Shown: positions 18,459 through 27,075, counted from the stretch's first letter. The stretch: DNA of 64,000 nucleotides from Corallococcus sp. (GCA_023665205.1 JAMPEJ010000002.1:124001-188000); one strand, 5' to 3'. The notes: generated by a model from the letters alone, not told the origin. Made by a program: numbers and translations.

Positions 18459-19589
18459 TTACTCAAACAAACTGTCGGTGAGATCGTCCACCGCTTTGGA
18501 AACCGCGCCCAAAACCGACGCATTCTCCGTTGACGATAACGTCACGTTACAGCAAGCGGGAGAATTCTTGACTACGTTCGCTACTACTTCAACGTATCCG
18601 TCCAATTGCGACAGCCTTCCGCATAGAACGATCGTAGATACGTCCAAAAGTTCCACAACGTCTCGAAGCGCCTCACCCAGCGTCAGCGCAGTGCTCAAAA
18701 CGGCGGCGCGCGCTTCCGCATTGCCGTCAAATAGTGCCTTGACGTCCGCAAAACTTTTGCACCTGCCAAAGCAGGAAAGCATTTCCTTTACCGCGCGCAA
18801 AGATACGCAATCGTCCAACAAAACGTTTTTGCCATTGAACGCTGCGTGTAACAAACCCGCTTCCCCCGCAAAGCCGTTACTTCCCAAATACGGTTTGCCG
18901 TTAAATACAAATGCTCCGCCTATGCCCTCGTCCAAATGCACTAACATTGCATTTTGCGCATACCGCAAAGCGCCGCAAGACAATTCTCCAAGCAATGCCA
19001 GATTCACGTCGTTGTTTACCGAAACGGGAACGCCGAAATGTTTTTCAAAGATATCCTTCAACGTATTTTTGTCTGCAAACAAGTCCGCATCGAATTGCGG
19101 CGAAAACTGCAACTGCCCCGTTTGTACGTTTACGCGGCCGGCAACGGAAAGTTCTATCGCAAAAAGCGGCATATCCGCAAAATTGCGCGAATGCAAAACG
19201 TCTTTAAGCGCGATTACAAGCCTGTACATAGCGGCCGTATCGTATTTTTCTGTAACAACCGTTTCGCTGTGCAATATCCGTTTGTTCATGTCTGCAATTA
19301 CCAATCGGGCTTTATTATCGGCAAGTTCCACTACCGCAACGCAACCGAATTTTTCGTTGACGGAATAGTAGACCGGACGGCGTCCGATGCTCTTGTTTGC
19401 AGTCTGTTGTTCTACGCGTTTTATGTACCCCTTTTGCTGCAACGCAAACAAAATTGCCGTAAGCGCCGCATTGGACAAACCAAGCTTATTTGCAAGCATT
19501 GTTGCGGAACATTTACCGCACAGGCGCAACTCTTGCATAATAAGCCGATTGTTGACCTGCCTGGCGTAAGATTGGGTTTTTCCTGTCAT
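18459..19589 (-). CDS. ROK family transcriptional regulator
   Basis: A 376-residue repressor-type ROK protein. The N-terminus is a winged helix-turn-helix (NNRLIMQELRLCGKCSATML, helix pair about 15-60), followed by a sugar-kinase-like domain with LDEGIGGAFVFNG and GSNGFAGEAGLLH. The zinc motif CxCGxxGC seen in most ROK proteins is absent: the expected region reads AAFNGKNVLLDDCVSLRA. The C-terminal DDLTDSLFE is acidic. ROK regulators usually respond to a sugar or amino sugar. No transport operon adjoins it. Its ATG lies 53 bases after the terminator of the structured RNA upstream. Confidence 0.88.
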   Translation of the reverse strand: MTGKTQSYARQVNNRLIMQELRLCGKCSATMLANKLGLSNAALTAILFALQQKGYIKRVEQQTANKSIGRRPVYYSVNEKFGCVAVVELADNKARLVIADMNKRILHSETVVTEKYDTAAMYRLVIALKDVLHSRNFADMPLFAIELSVAGRVNVQTGQLQFSPQFDADLFADKNTLKDIFEKHFGVPVSVNNDVNLALLGELSCGALRYAQNAMLVHLDEGIGGAFVFNGKPYLGSNGFAGEAGLLHAAFNGKNVLLDDCVSLRAVKEMLSCFGRCKSFADVKALFDGNAEARAAVLSTALTLGEALRDVVELLDVSTIVLCGRLSQLDGYVEVVANVVKNSPACCNVTLSSTENASVLGAVSKAVDDLTDSLFE

Positions 19590-19642
19590 AGAAGAGTGCC
19601 GTCCTTTGCATATTAGAAAGTGCGAATAACCGCGCGATTACG

Positions 19643-19803
19643 AAAAATGTGCCACCCAAGCGAGTGGCACACCGTAGAGCGCGCCTTCGCCTGTTGGCAC
19701 ACAGTTGCTAATACTTTATCTGCAAGGATACGATTTAGCGCGAAAAGAGCACACTTCTACCAAAAGAAGTTTACCCTTGCGATAAAATATTAAACTGTGT
19801 GCC
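19643..19803 (-). ncRNA. Unidentified structured RNA, about 161 nt, terminator-ended
   Basis: On the minus strand the RNA would begin GGCACACAGTT at 19803, seven bases after a TACAAT box (19810-19815). Bases GGCACACAGTT pair perfectly with AACTGTGTGCC (19696-19706). After a two-base bulge, a 12-bp helix (one G-U) and then GCAAGG/CCTTGC extend the stem to about 29 bp, with a small internal hairpin ACTTCT/AGAAGT. A strong terminator follows (stem TGTGCCAC/GTGGCACA at 19648-19671, five T). It matches none of SRP RNA, tmRNA, RNase P RNA or a T-box that I could test by eye. It could be a small RNA or a leader attenuator of the ROK gene. Confidence 0.7.
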
Positions 19804-19809
19804 GGTGAC

Positions 19810-19834
19810 ATTGTAGCACACCCCCCATTGTCAA
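19810..19834 (-). promoter_or_regulatory. Putative promoter of the structured RNA
   Basis: TACAAT (19810-19815) and TTGACA (19829-19834) are present on the minus strand, but only 13 bases apart, shorter than normal. TTGCTG with a 19-base spacer is an alternative -35. The segment is also a near palindrome (TGACAATG...CAATGTCA), so a regulator may bind here. Confidence 0.5.
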
Positions 19835-19919
19835 CAGCAAACCGATTTTGACCAATTAAGACAGCGAATATTTTTACAAAAAAATAGTTTAACAATACAA
19901 ATTGCGTATAATAACCAAC

Positions 19920-19953
19920 AAAAAAAATACGAACCTACTGAAAGTAAGTTCGT
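19920..19953 (-). terminator. Terminator after the small HTH gene
   Basis: An 11-bp stem with one G-U pair (ACGAACTTACT with AGTAGGTTCGT), a three-base loop, then a run of T on the minus strand. Confidence 0.88.
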
Positions 19954-19962
19954 AAATTGCGG

Positions 19963-20199
19963 TTACTCCAAATTTTCTCTTTTGAACAGAGGACTGTTAA
20001 AGAAATATTCAATATCTAACTCTAAGCCGTCCATAATTTCATAAATAGCAACAAGATTGATTGATTTGGATTTACAGTTTCGCAAATCATGAATTGTCGA
20101 TTGCGCTACGCCGCTCTTTGCAGAAAGTCTGTACTGCGTAATATCAAACTCTTTCATAATTTCATTAAGGCGTATTGCTACTGCTTCTGTTATCTTCAT
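19963..20199 (-). CDS. Small XRE-type HTH regulator
   Basis: A 78-residue Cro/CI-like protein with the helix-turn-helix ITQYRLSAKSGVAQSTIHDL (about residues 20-39) and a short C-terminal LDIEYFFNSPLF tail. It is transcribed away from the SLOG gene, and the shared intergenic region holds repeated CCGAAGTA sites overlapping the promoter. It may therefore repress itself and its neighbour; this is inference from layout. Confidence 0.85.
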   Translation of the reverse strand: MKITEAVAIRLNEIMKEFDITQYRLSAKSGVAQSTIHDLRNCKSKSINLVAIYEIMDGLELDIEYFFNSPLFKRENLE

Positions 20200-20248
20200 A
20201 AAATATCTCCGAAATTACCCATATTATATTTCGTAAATAATTTTTTAT

Positions 20249-20296
20249 ACTTCGTACGCCGAAGTACTTTGAAATTCCGAAGTATTTTGTTATAAT
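20249..20296 (+). promoter_or_regulatory. Divergent promoter with operator repeats
   Basis: An inverted repeat ACTTCG-5-CGAAGT lies at 20249-20265, and CCGAAGTA occurs twice in direct orientation (20259-20266 and 20277-20284) 18 bases apart. They overlap and flank the -35 TTGAAA (20269-20274); the -10 TATAAT is at 20291-20296. This is a repressor-type arrangement. Confidence 0.7.
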
Positions 20297-20319
20297 ACAA
20301 TTAGAGGCAATTTGAGCAT

Positions 20320-20871
20320 ATGAAAACTGCATTTATCGGACACAGAAAGGTTTTTGCAAAAAATATTGAAGAAAAAGTTGAACAGGCTGTCATAGCAAAA
20401 ATAAACGAGGGCTGCACGTCATTTGTAATGGGTATGCACGGAGCATTCGATTCTATTGCCCTTGCCGCGTGCAGAAAGTTGCGCAGAGCAAACGCCGACA
20501 TAGAAATAGAGGTTGTACTAACAAGCCTTAACGCCATAAAAAAACAAAACGAATACGACGAGGCGCCGCTAAGCGACGTAAAAACCGTTATGTACGACGT
20601 GGAAGAAGCGCACTACAAACAACGGATAACTTTGAGCAACAGACAGATGATAGACGAGTGCGACACGCTTATTTGCTACGTAAATACCGACGCAAACGCA
20701 AGCGGAGCCAAAGGTGCCTTGCGCTACGCCAAGAAACGCGGACTTAAAATAATAAATCTGTTCCGAAAGGAAGATCAACCGTTTTTTGGGCTTACAAGCG
20801 AACAGGCAAACGAAATTATTGACGAACAATACAAAAGAATTATTGAAAACAAGCAAAAAGACCGCGACTGA
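20320..20871 (+). CDS. SLOG-domain protein (DUF1273/YpsA-like)
   Basis: A 183-residue Rossmann-like protein. The N-terminal KTAFIGHRKVFA, then TSFVMGMHGAFDSIALAAC and CDTLICYVNTDANASGAKGAL form the three nucleotide-binding segments of the SLOG superfamily, which senses or processes nucleotides or NAD-type ligands. The exact biochemical role is unknown. It is alone in its transcript, with a terminator at its stop codon, and shares an operator region with a small HTH protein. Confidence 0.75.
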   Translation: MKTAFIGHRKVFAKNIEEKVEQAVIAKINEGCTSFVMGMHGAFDSIALAACRKLRRANADIEIEVVLTSLNAIKKQNEYDEAPLSDVKTVMYDVEEAHYKQRITLSNRQMIDECDTLICYVNTDANASGAKGALRYAKKRGLKIINLFRKEDQPFFGLTSEQANEIIDEQYKRIIENKQKDRD

Positions 20872-20884
20872 ACGCCGCGGTCTT
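20858..20884 (+). terminator. Terminator overlapping the SLOG gene stop
   Basis: Arms AAGACCGCG and CGCGGTCTT (9 bp) surround the stop codon and are followed by a T-rich TGTTTG stretch. Confidence 0.75.
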
Positions 20885-20920
20885 GTTTGTAGAGGGAAAG
20901 CACGGTTTTTTGTAGTGCAA

Positions 20921-21325
20921 TCAATCAATATTGATGGAGTGTGTTGTTTGCTCCGGTTGCGCTTTCGGTACGACCACTTCCAACACACCGTTGTTGTACT
21001 TGGCTTTGATAAGTTTTTCGTCAACGTCGCCGAGATAGTAACTGCGGCTGCAACTGTATGCGCGTTCGCGACGAATATAGTTGACGTTGTTTTCCTCTTT
21101 TTCACCTTTTTTGGCGGAAACGGTAAGGTAGCCGCTTTCAAACTTCAAAGCGATATCTTTTTTGTCAAAGCCCGCCATCTCCACGTCCATAAGATACTCG
21201 TTTTCCGTTTCACGGATATCCGTCTTCATTACAGACGTTTCGTCTCCGACGTAGAACGGACGGAAAAGGCTGTTGAAAGTGTCTTCAAAAATATCGTTGT
21301 TTCTTCTGGTAAGGTAAGTTTTCAT
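20921..21325 (-). CDS. Hsp20/alpha-crystallin family heat-shock protein
   Basis: Small heat-shock chaperone of 134 residues that holds unfolding proteins. The alpha-crystallin core runs about residues 32-122 and includes YLMDVEMAGFDKKDIALKFE and the conserved A-x-x-x-x-G-V-L end box (IKAKYNNGVLEVVVPKA). The C-terminus, where many Hsp20 proteins carry an IxI oligomerisation motif, reads TTHSINID. The ATG at 21325 has GGAG upstream. A CIRCE operator sits directly after its promoter. Confidence 0.93.
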   Translation of the reverse strand: MKTYLTRRNNDIFEDTFNSLFRPFYVGDETSVMKTDIRETENEYLMDVEMAGFDKKDIALKFESGYLTVSAKKGEKEENNVNYIRRERAYSCSRSYYLGDVDEKLIKAKYNNGVLEVVVPKAQPEQTTHSINID

Positions 21326-21409
21326 TGTTACATTCTCCTTTTTTGATTTTTGCCGAAAAGCGAGGGGCGAGCGCATCGAATTGTTTTTAGCAATCTTTGT
21401 TACTGTTTG

Positions 21410-21465
21410 TTAGCACTCTTGCTGTTCGACTGCTAACATTATATCACGCCCTGCGGATTTGTCAA
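21410..21465 (-). promoter_or_regulatory. CIRCE operator and sigma-A promoter of hsp20
   Basis: TTAGCACTC, nine bases, then GACTGCTAA (21410-21436) differs from the consensus CIRCE by one base. On the minus strand TTGACA (21460-21465) and TATAAT (21438-21443) lie just upstream with a 16-base spacer. This implies HrcA repression with heat induction. Confidence 0.9.
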
Positions 21466-21721
21466 TACTTTTTTAATGATTTTTTACAATTTTTTTTGAA
21501 ATTATTACATTGCATCGAAAAAACAAACGAAACGCGCGCAAAATTGCGATAAAAAAGACTTTGTCGGCCGACTTTGTTAGTAAAAACATTGCGCGGCTCA
21601 AATTTGTGTGATAAAATGGTTTTGTACGCACGCTTGAATAAAGAGGCGCAAAACAATATTCTATCGCGGCAAACCGACGCTTACGTTCGGAAAAACGCTT
21701 AAACCCTTTTTGGAGCAATAC

Positions 21722-22996
21722 ATGGACGGCGAAAAAGACAACAAAATAACTGAAGAACAAAGCGATTGTTTTGTTGTCGACCGCGACGAAGTAACGGCGG
21801 CGAAACAAACGCAGGAAAACGAATCAGCGGTAAACAGTGGCGAAAAGACAGGCCTCTCCGTACAAAACGAAGACTCTGCCGACAATATTGCGGAAGAAGA
21901 CGAACCGAAATATCCCCGCAAAAACAAACGCTCCAATTTATGGGGAAACATTTTTTGTATAGTATCGATTGTTGCTACGTTTGTGGCAATGTACTTTGTT
22001 TCTGCCGGAATATCCGACGAACCGCCCCTTTCGGAAGCCATAAAGGAAGTCAACGTTCAATATTTGCTGATTGCAATAGGTACGCTTCTGTTGATGATGC
22101 TGTTGGATTCGTTGAAGTACGTCGTAATTATGTGGGCAAACGGCATAAAGCCGCACTACCCAACCGCGCTTAAAGTTTCACTTCTCGGGAAATACTACGA
22201 CAATATTACGCCTTTTTCATCCGGAGGTCAGCCCATGCAGATTTACTATCTGCACAAAAAGGGACTTGGCGGAGGAAAAAGCAGCGGCGTGATTATGGCC
22301 AAAATGGCGTTTAATATGACGCTGTGGCTTACGATATGCTGTTTACTTATGACTTTGAACCGCGGCGCATTGGATACTTACGTTACAAACGACGCGCAGC
22401 GGCAAACCTTTACGATAATGGGCTGGGTAGGATTCGGCGTCAACTGCTTTTTACCTATAACAATACTGCTGTTTGCTCTTTTCCCCAAAATGATCGAAGC
22501 GATAACGCGCTGGATATTGTTTTTGGGACACAAACTGAAAATTGTAAAAGACAAAGACGCCACGTTTAACCGTGCAAAAAAAGGCGTTGCGGAATTCAAA
22601 AATTCCTTTGTCAGCATGCTGAAAAAACCGCTGCAATCCTGCATACTTATCGTATTGTGCGCTGTGGAACCTTTCCTTGGAATGATGCTGCCCTACTTTG
22701 CGGTGGTTGCCTTGGGCGGAGCAAGCGTAGTGCCCAGTACGGAATTGATGTTTGCGATAATGACGCTGAACGTGTACGTTTCCATGAGTGCAACGATAAT
22801 ACCTACTCCCGGCAATATGGGCGCGATAGAAACTGCGTTTATGATGACGTTGACCACTATTGCCGAAGGCACGCTGTTTTGGACTGTGTTCGGGTGGAGA
22901 CTTTTGTCCTTCTACAGTTACATAATAATCGGGCTTGTAATGACGATAGTACAAATAGCGCGGCAAAACCGATACAAAAAAACATTGTTGAACTGA
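21722..22996 (+). CDS. Flippase-like membrane protein (lysylphosphatidylglycerol synthase TM family)
   Basis: A 424-residue protein: an acidic N-terminal tail of about 70 residues, then about eight membrane spans. The segments LLGKYYDNITPFSSGGQPMQ and TPGNMGAIETAFM are characteristic of the LPG-synthase transmembrane domain (PF03706, UPF0104), which flips or transfers lipid-linked groups. There is no acyltransferase-like aminoacyl domain, so lysine transfer itself is unlikely. The ATG at 21722 has TGGAG at good distance and is preferred to the TTG at 21710. It converges on prfB. Confidence 0.85.
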   Translation: MDGEKDNKITEEQSDCFVVDRDEVTAAKQTQENESAVNSGEKTGLSVQNEDSADNIAEEDEPKYPRKNKRSNLWGNIFCIVSIVATFVAMYFVSAGISDEPPLSEAIKEVNVQYLLIAIGTLLLMMLLDSLKYVVIMWANGIKPHYPTALKVSLLGKYYDNITPFSSGGQPMQIYYLHKKGLGGGKSSGVIMAKMAFNMTLWLTICCLLMTLNRGALDTYVTNDAQRQTFTIMGWVGFGVNCFLPITILLFALFPKMIEAITRWILFLGHKLKIVKDKDATFNRAKKGVAEFKNSFVSMLKKPLQSCILIVLCAVEPFLGMMLPYFAVVALGGASVVPSTELMFAIMTLNVYVSMSATIIPTPGNMGAIETAFMMTLTTIAEGTLFWTVFGWRLLSFYSYIIIGLVMTIVQIARQNRYKKTLLN

Positions 22997-23011
22997 TTTG
23001 TCAATATTCGA

Positions 23012-23042
23012 AAGCGCGTCGCAGTATTTATGCGACGCGCTT
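23012..23042 (+). terminator. Terminator after the flippase-like gene
   Basis: A perfect 12-bp stem (23012-23023 with 23031-23042) and TTATTTATTATAATTT after it. Confidence 0.9.
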
Positions 23043-23053
23043 ATTTATTATAA

Positions 23054-23222
23054 TTTCTAATATGCTTTTTGTAAGTAGTCCTCAATGAACGCCTGTATAT
23101 TGCCGTCCATTACGTCGGCAATATGCTTTATTTGAGGACTTATCACGCTTGTTTCTAATATGCTTTTTGTAAGTAGTCCTCAATGAACGCCTGTATATTG
23201 CCGTCCATTACGTCGGCAATAT
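23054..23222 (-). repeat. Exact 71-bp copy of the prfB 3' end
   Basis: Bases 23054-23124 are identical to 23152-23222, which include the prfB stop codon and its last 22 codons. A 27-base segment (23125-23151) separates the copies. TTGAGGACT (23132-23140) in and next to that spacer is the inverse of AGTCCTCAA (23077-23085) in the copy. The copy has no coding role. Like the uppP repeat, it may be a real rearrangement or an assembly join. Confidence 0.95.
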
Positions 23223-24249
23223 TGGCGTTCTCGTAATTTGTGCGGTGGTCTTTTACTAGAGTGTACGGACAAAAAACGTAAGAACGGATTTGACTGCCCC
23301 ACTCTATCTTTTTTATTTCGCCCTTTATGGACAAGGCTTCCTCCATTTGCTCGCGCTCTTTCAGCTCCGCAAGTTTGCTTTTGAGCATTTGCATGGCTTG
23401 TTCTCTGTTTTGGATCTGGCTGCGCTGCGTTTGACAAGACACCACTATTCCCGTAGGCAGGTGCGTTATACGTATGGCGCTTTCCGTCTTATTGACGTGC
23501 TGACCGCCGGCGCCGCTGCTGCGGTAGGTGTCCACCTTCAAATCTTTGTCTTCTATCACTATATCGTTATCGACAGGCAATTCCGGCATTACTTCCAACG
23601 AAGCAAAACTGGTGTGACGGCGCTTTTGCGCGTCGAAAGGCGAAATACGTACCAAGCGGTGAACGCCTTTTTCCGCTTTGAGATAGCCGTAGGCGTTGGC
23701 GCCGCTGACCTGAAAAGTGACGGACTTGATTCCGGCTTCTTCTCCTACAAGCATATCTATGAGTTCCACTTTGTAACCGCGACGTTCGGCATAGCGCGTG
23801 TACATACGGTACAGCATTTGTACCCAGTCCTGCGCTTCCGTGCCGCCGGCGCCTGCGTGCAATGTAAGTATAGCGTTGTTTGAGTCGAACTTTCCGGACA
23901 GGAGCGTAGCTATATGCATTTCCGCAACGTCCGTTTCTATCGAAGCAAGTTCCACGGCGGTTTCGCCGATCATCGATTCGTCGCCGTCGCAAATATCCAA
24001 CAATTCGGAAACGTCCGACAGGCGTTTGCACAACTTGTCGAAGCCTGCGATTTTGTCTTCGATATTCTTTGCTCGCTGGCTGACCTGCTGCGCCGTTTTT
24101 ACGTCGTCCCAAAAATCGGGCTTATGCTGTTTTTGATTGAGTTCGTCCAATTCCGCAGTCAGTTTTGGGATATTAAGACTGTCGCCTATTCCTTTCAATT
24201 GTAAATCGAGCGCTTTGACTGTTGTTTTGAGATCTTCTATTTGTATCAT
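23155..24249 (-). CDS. prfB: Peptide chain release factor 2
   Basis: RF2 of 364 residues, which reads UAA and UGA. The stop-recognition loop RISPFDAQKRRHTSF (about 200-214) contains the RF2 motif SPF, and the peptidyl-transferase motif SSGAGGQHVNKTESAIR is intact (about 242-258). The frame is continuous from the ATG, so the autoregulatory +1 frameshift common near codon 25 of prfB is absent. secA lies 27 bases upstream, a common gene order in Bacillota. Confidence 0.97.
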   Translation of the reverse strand: MIQIEDLKTTVKALDLQLKGIGDSLNIPKLTAELDELNQKQHKPDFWDDVKTAQQVSQRAKNIEDKIAGFDKLCKRLSDVSELLDICDGDESMIGETAVELASIETDVAEMHIATLLSGKFDSNNAILTLHAGAGGTEAQDWVQMLYRMYTRYAERRGYKVELIDMLVGEEAGIKSVTFQVSGANAYGYLKAEKGVHRLVRISPFDAQKRRHTSFASLEVMPELPVDNDIVIEDKDLKVDTYRSSGAGGQHVNKTESAIRITHLPTGIVVSCQTQRSQIQNREQAMQMLKSKLAELKEREQMEEALSIKGEIKKIEWGSQIRSYVFCPYTLVKDHRTNYENANIADVMDGNIQAFIEDYLQKAY

Positions 24250-24276
24250 CGGGATAAAGTCCTTTTTACACGGCGG

Positions 24277-27075
24277 TTACTTTTTTTGCTTGTCCAACTT
24301 CCGTTGCTCTCGTATAAGCGCATAACGCTCTTTATTGGTCAGTTCGCGCTCGCCGGTTTGATTTGCCGGCACGGAAGACACGGACTTTTGCTTTTCCAAA
24401 TCCTTTTTAAGGCAGCAGTCTTTGTACTTTTTGCCGCTTCCGCAAGGACAGGGACCGTTTCGGTTTTTGTTGGGGTTTAATTCCCCTTCCGGTTGACGCT
24501 GCGCTGCGCTTAAGTTACGTACAAACTTACCGTACAGCAACATGCGTATTGTTTGTACCTTGATTTGTTCGTTTAGTTTTTCAAACATATCGTAGGCTTC
24601 TTTTTTGTAAACAAGCAGCGGATCGTGCTGACCTATTGCCTGCAAACCTACGCCCTTGCGCAAGTCGTCCAAGGCGTCGATATGATCCATCCACAACTTA
24701 TCGGTCGTGCGCAACAATACGTAACGTTCTATTTCGCGCGAGGACAAATCTTCCTCGTCCAACTGTTTGGCACGTTCCTCCAAAAGTTTGCGGCACTTTT
24801 CCTCCAATACGTTGCAGGCTTCGCGCGCGGTAAAACTGTTGTCCGGCGTCAACAGAGGTTCTTCTGCAGACAGATAGTTTTGCAAACGTTTGTTGATTTC
24901 GTCAAAGTCCCACTTTTCGGTATTTTCCTCCGCCGAACAAGCGTCTTCCAAAGCGTAACGCGCGTAATCGTGAGACATATCCGAAATTTCCGCGTGGACG
25001 TCCTCTCCGTCCAAAACGCGGTTACGTTCGCGATAGATCACTTTGCGCTGTTGGTTGTTGACGTCGTCGTATTGCAATACGTTTTTACGGGCGGAAAAGT
25101 GTATGCCCTCGATACGTTTTTGTGCCGACTCTATCGCGCGGGAAAGCAGTTTCGCCTGCATAGGCGTATCGTCGTCCACTCTCAAGAACGTCATCGCGCG
25201 TTTCATAACGTCGCCGCTGAAAATACGCACCATGTCGTCCTCGGCAGAAACGTAAAAGACGCTTGCACCGGGATCTCCCTGACGGCCTGCGCGGCCGCGC
25301 AACTGATCGTCGATGCGGCGCGAATCGTGGCGTTCCGTACCTATCACGCACAAACCTCCGGCGTCCAACACTTTGCGTTTTTCCTGCTCGGTTTGGACTT
25401 TATATTTTTTTACGAGGTCGGAAAAAGTCTTCTGCAGTATTTCCACGTCGGGGTCGCCCTTTACAAAACTTGTGGACGCTTCTATCTGCTCGTCGTCATA
25501 ACCTTGTTTAGACATATCCTGCTTAGCCATAAACTCCGGATTGCCTCCAAGCAAAATATCCGTTCCGCGTCCCGCCATGTTTGTGGCGATCGTTACTGCA
25601 CCGTAGCGTCCTGCCTGCGCGATTATTTCCGCTTCGTGCTTGTGGTTTTTGGCGTTCAAGACGTTGTGAGGTATTTTTTGTGCGGAAAGCATTTTGGAAA
25701 GTTCTTCGCTTTTTTCCACAGTGACGGTACCTATAAGCAAAGGCTGTCCCTTCTCGTGCCGCGCAGCAACTTCTCTTACTATCGCGCGCAATTTGCCTTG
25801 TCTGGAAGAAAATATCATATCTTCTCTGTCGTCGCGCGCCATCGGCAAATTGGTGGGTATTGCCACGACGTCGATATTGTAGATCGTGTTAAATTCGCGT
25901 TCCTCCGTCTTGGCAGTTCCCGTCATGCCGCTCATTTTGTGATAAAGACGGAAATAGTTTTGGAAAGTAATGGTCGCCAAAGTTTTGTTTTCTTCCTGTA
26001 TGGGGACGTTTTCCTTGGCTTCGATCGCCTGATGCAATCCGTTGGAATAGCGGCGACCTTCCATTTTGCGTCCGGTAAAAGAATCGACAATGATTATCTG
26101 CCGTTTTTCCACGATGTAGTCGTCGTCCCTGTGCATAATGGCGTGCGCGCGCAGCGCGTTGTTAATATAGTGGTTCAAATCTGTATTTTCCGGATCAGAC
26201 AGGTTTTCCAACGTGAAATACCGTTCCGCCTTTTCTATTCCGCGGTCGGTAAGACGAACGGTTTTATCCTTTTGATCGACGACGTAATGTCCGTTGGGTT
26301 CTTCGTTTTCGTCAAGAGGTTTGCCCTCGTCGTCTACGTTGGTGGAATTTTGCAACGTGCAAACAAAATTGTTTGCGCGTTTGTAAGTATCGCTGGATTT
26401 TCCGCTGGGACCGGATATGATAAGAGGCGTACGCGCTTCGTCTATAAGAATGCTGTCCACCTCGTCGATAATAACGAAGTTGAGCCCGCGTTGCACGCAT
26501 TGCGCGCGAGACGTGGACATATTGTCGCGAAGATAATCGAAACCGAATTCGTTGTTGGTGCCGTAAGTAATATCGCACTCGTACGCGGCACGTTTTTCGC
26601 GCGCAGTTTGCTTGTTGAGAGTTACGCCCACGCTCAGCCCCAAAAATTTGAACACTTTGCCCATCCACTCCATATCGCGGGTAGCAAGGTATTCGTTTAC
26701 GGTAACTATATGCACTCCGTTTCCGGAAAGCGCGTTCAGGTATGCCGGCAAAGTTTCCGTAAGAGTTTTTCCTTCGCCGGTTGCCATTTGACAAATACGT
26801 CCTTGATGCAAAGCGATACCGCCCAAAACCTGTACGTGATAATGGCGCTGATTTAACACGCGTTTGCTTGCCTCGCGGCAGACGGCGTATGCGTCCGGCA
26901 AAAGATCGTCCAACGATTCGCCGTGCGCCAACCGTTCTTTCAAAACGTCGGTTTGCTTTGTCAATTCAGCATCGGACATATCAGTGTACAAACGTTCCTT
27001 GTCCTCCACCAGTTTTGCTATCTTTTCTAACTTCTTTATTGCTTTGGCGTTTATTCTGCCGTATTGGTCTTTCAT
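24277..27075 (-). CDS. secA: Preprotein translocase ATPase SecA
   Basis: Motor ATPase of the Sec pathway, 932 residues. Walker A MATGEGKTLTETLPAYLNAL (about 97), DEVDSILIDEARTPLIISGP (about 205), GTVTVEKSEELS and the second RecA-fold segment MAGRGTDILLGG (about 500) and RGRAGRQGDPG (about 590) are intact. The C-terminus carries the zinc SecB/ribosome-binding motif CPCGSGKKYKDCC (about 881-893). It has a GGGAGG ribosome site. Confidence 0.98.
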   Translation of the reverse strand: MKDQYGRINAKAIKKLEKIAKLVEDKERLYTDMSDAELTKQTDVLKERLAHGESLDDLLPDAYAVCREASKRVLNQRHYHVQVLGGIALHQGRICQMATGEGKTLTETLPAYLNALSGNGVHIVTVNEYLATRDMEWMGKVFKFLGLSVGVTLNKQTAREKRAAYECDITYGTNNEFGFDYLRDNMSTSRAQCVQRGLNFVIIDEVDSILIDEARTPLIISGPSGKSSDTYKRANNFVCTLQNSTNVDDEGKPLDENEEPNGHYVVDQKDKTVRLTDRGIEKAERYFTLENLSDPENTDLNHYINNALRAHAIMHRDDDYIVEKRQIIIVDSFTGRKMEGRRYSNGLHQAIEAKENVPIQEENKTLATITFQNYFRLYHKMSGMTGTAKTEEREFNTIYNIDVVAIPTNLPMARDDREDMIFSSRQGKLRAIVREVAARHEKGQPLLIGTVTVEKSEELSKMLSAQKIPHNVLNAKNHKHEAEIIAQAGRYGAVTIATNMAGRGTDILLGGNPEFMAKQDMSKQGYDDEQIEASTSFVKGDPDVEILQKTFSDLVKKYKVQTEQEKRKVLDAGGLCVIGTERHDSRRIDDQLRGRAGRQGDPGASVFYVSAEDDMVRIFSGDVMKRAMTFLRVDDDTPMQAKLLSRAIESAQKRIEGIHFSARKNVLQYDDVNNQQRKVIYRERNRVLDGEDVHAEISDMSHDYARYALEDACSAEENTEKWDFDEINKRLQNYLSAEEPLLTPDNSFTAREACNVLEEKCRKLLEERAKQLDEEDLSSREIERYVLLRTTDKLWMDHIDALDDLRKGVGLQAIGQHDPLLVYKKEAYDMFEKLNEQIKVQTIRMLLYGKFVRNLSAAQRQPEGELNPNKNRNGPCPCGSGKKYKDCCLKKDLEKQKSVSSVPANQTGERELTNKERYALIREQRKLDKQKK

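Noticed and set aside
19643-19803. 6S RNA, SRP RNA, tmRNA or T-box identity for the structured RNA
   Set aside because: The long closing stem recalls 6S RNA, but the stem-loop is only about 108 bases and no central bubble fits. SRP tetraloop, tmRNA tRNA-like end and T-box consensus were not found.
23155-24249. Programmed frameshift in prfB
   Set aside because: The reading frame is continuous from the ATG through both RF2 motifs; no in-frame TGA at the usual position.
24625-26856. Long plus-strand open frame of 743 codons opposite secA
   Set aside because: It is antisense to an intact, fully motif-bearing secA; its sequence has no recognisable domain and its codon pattern mirrors the real gene. 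Similar mirror frames opposite gyrB (43391-45016), gyrA (41578-42852) and metK (29281-30885) were left out for the same reason.
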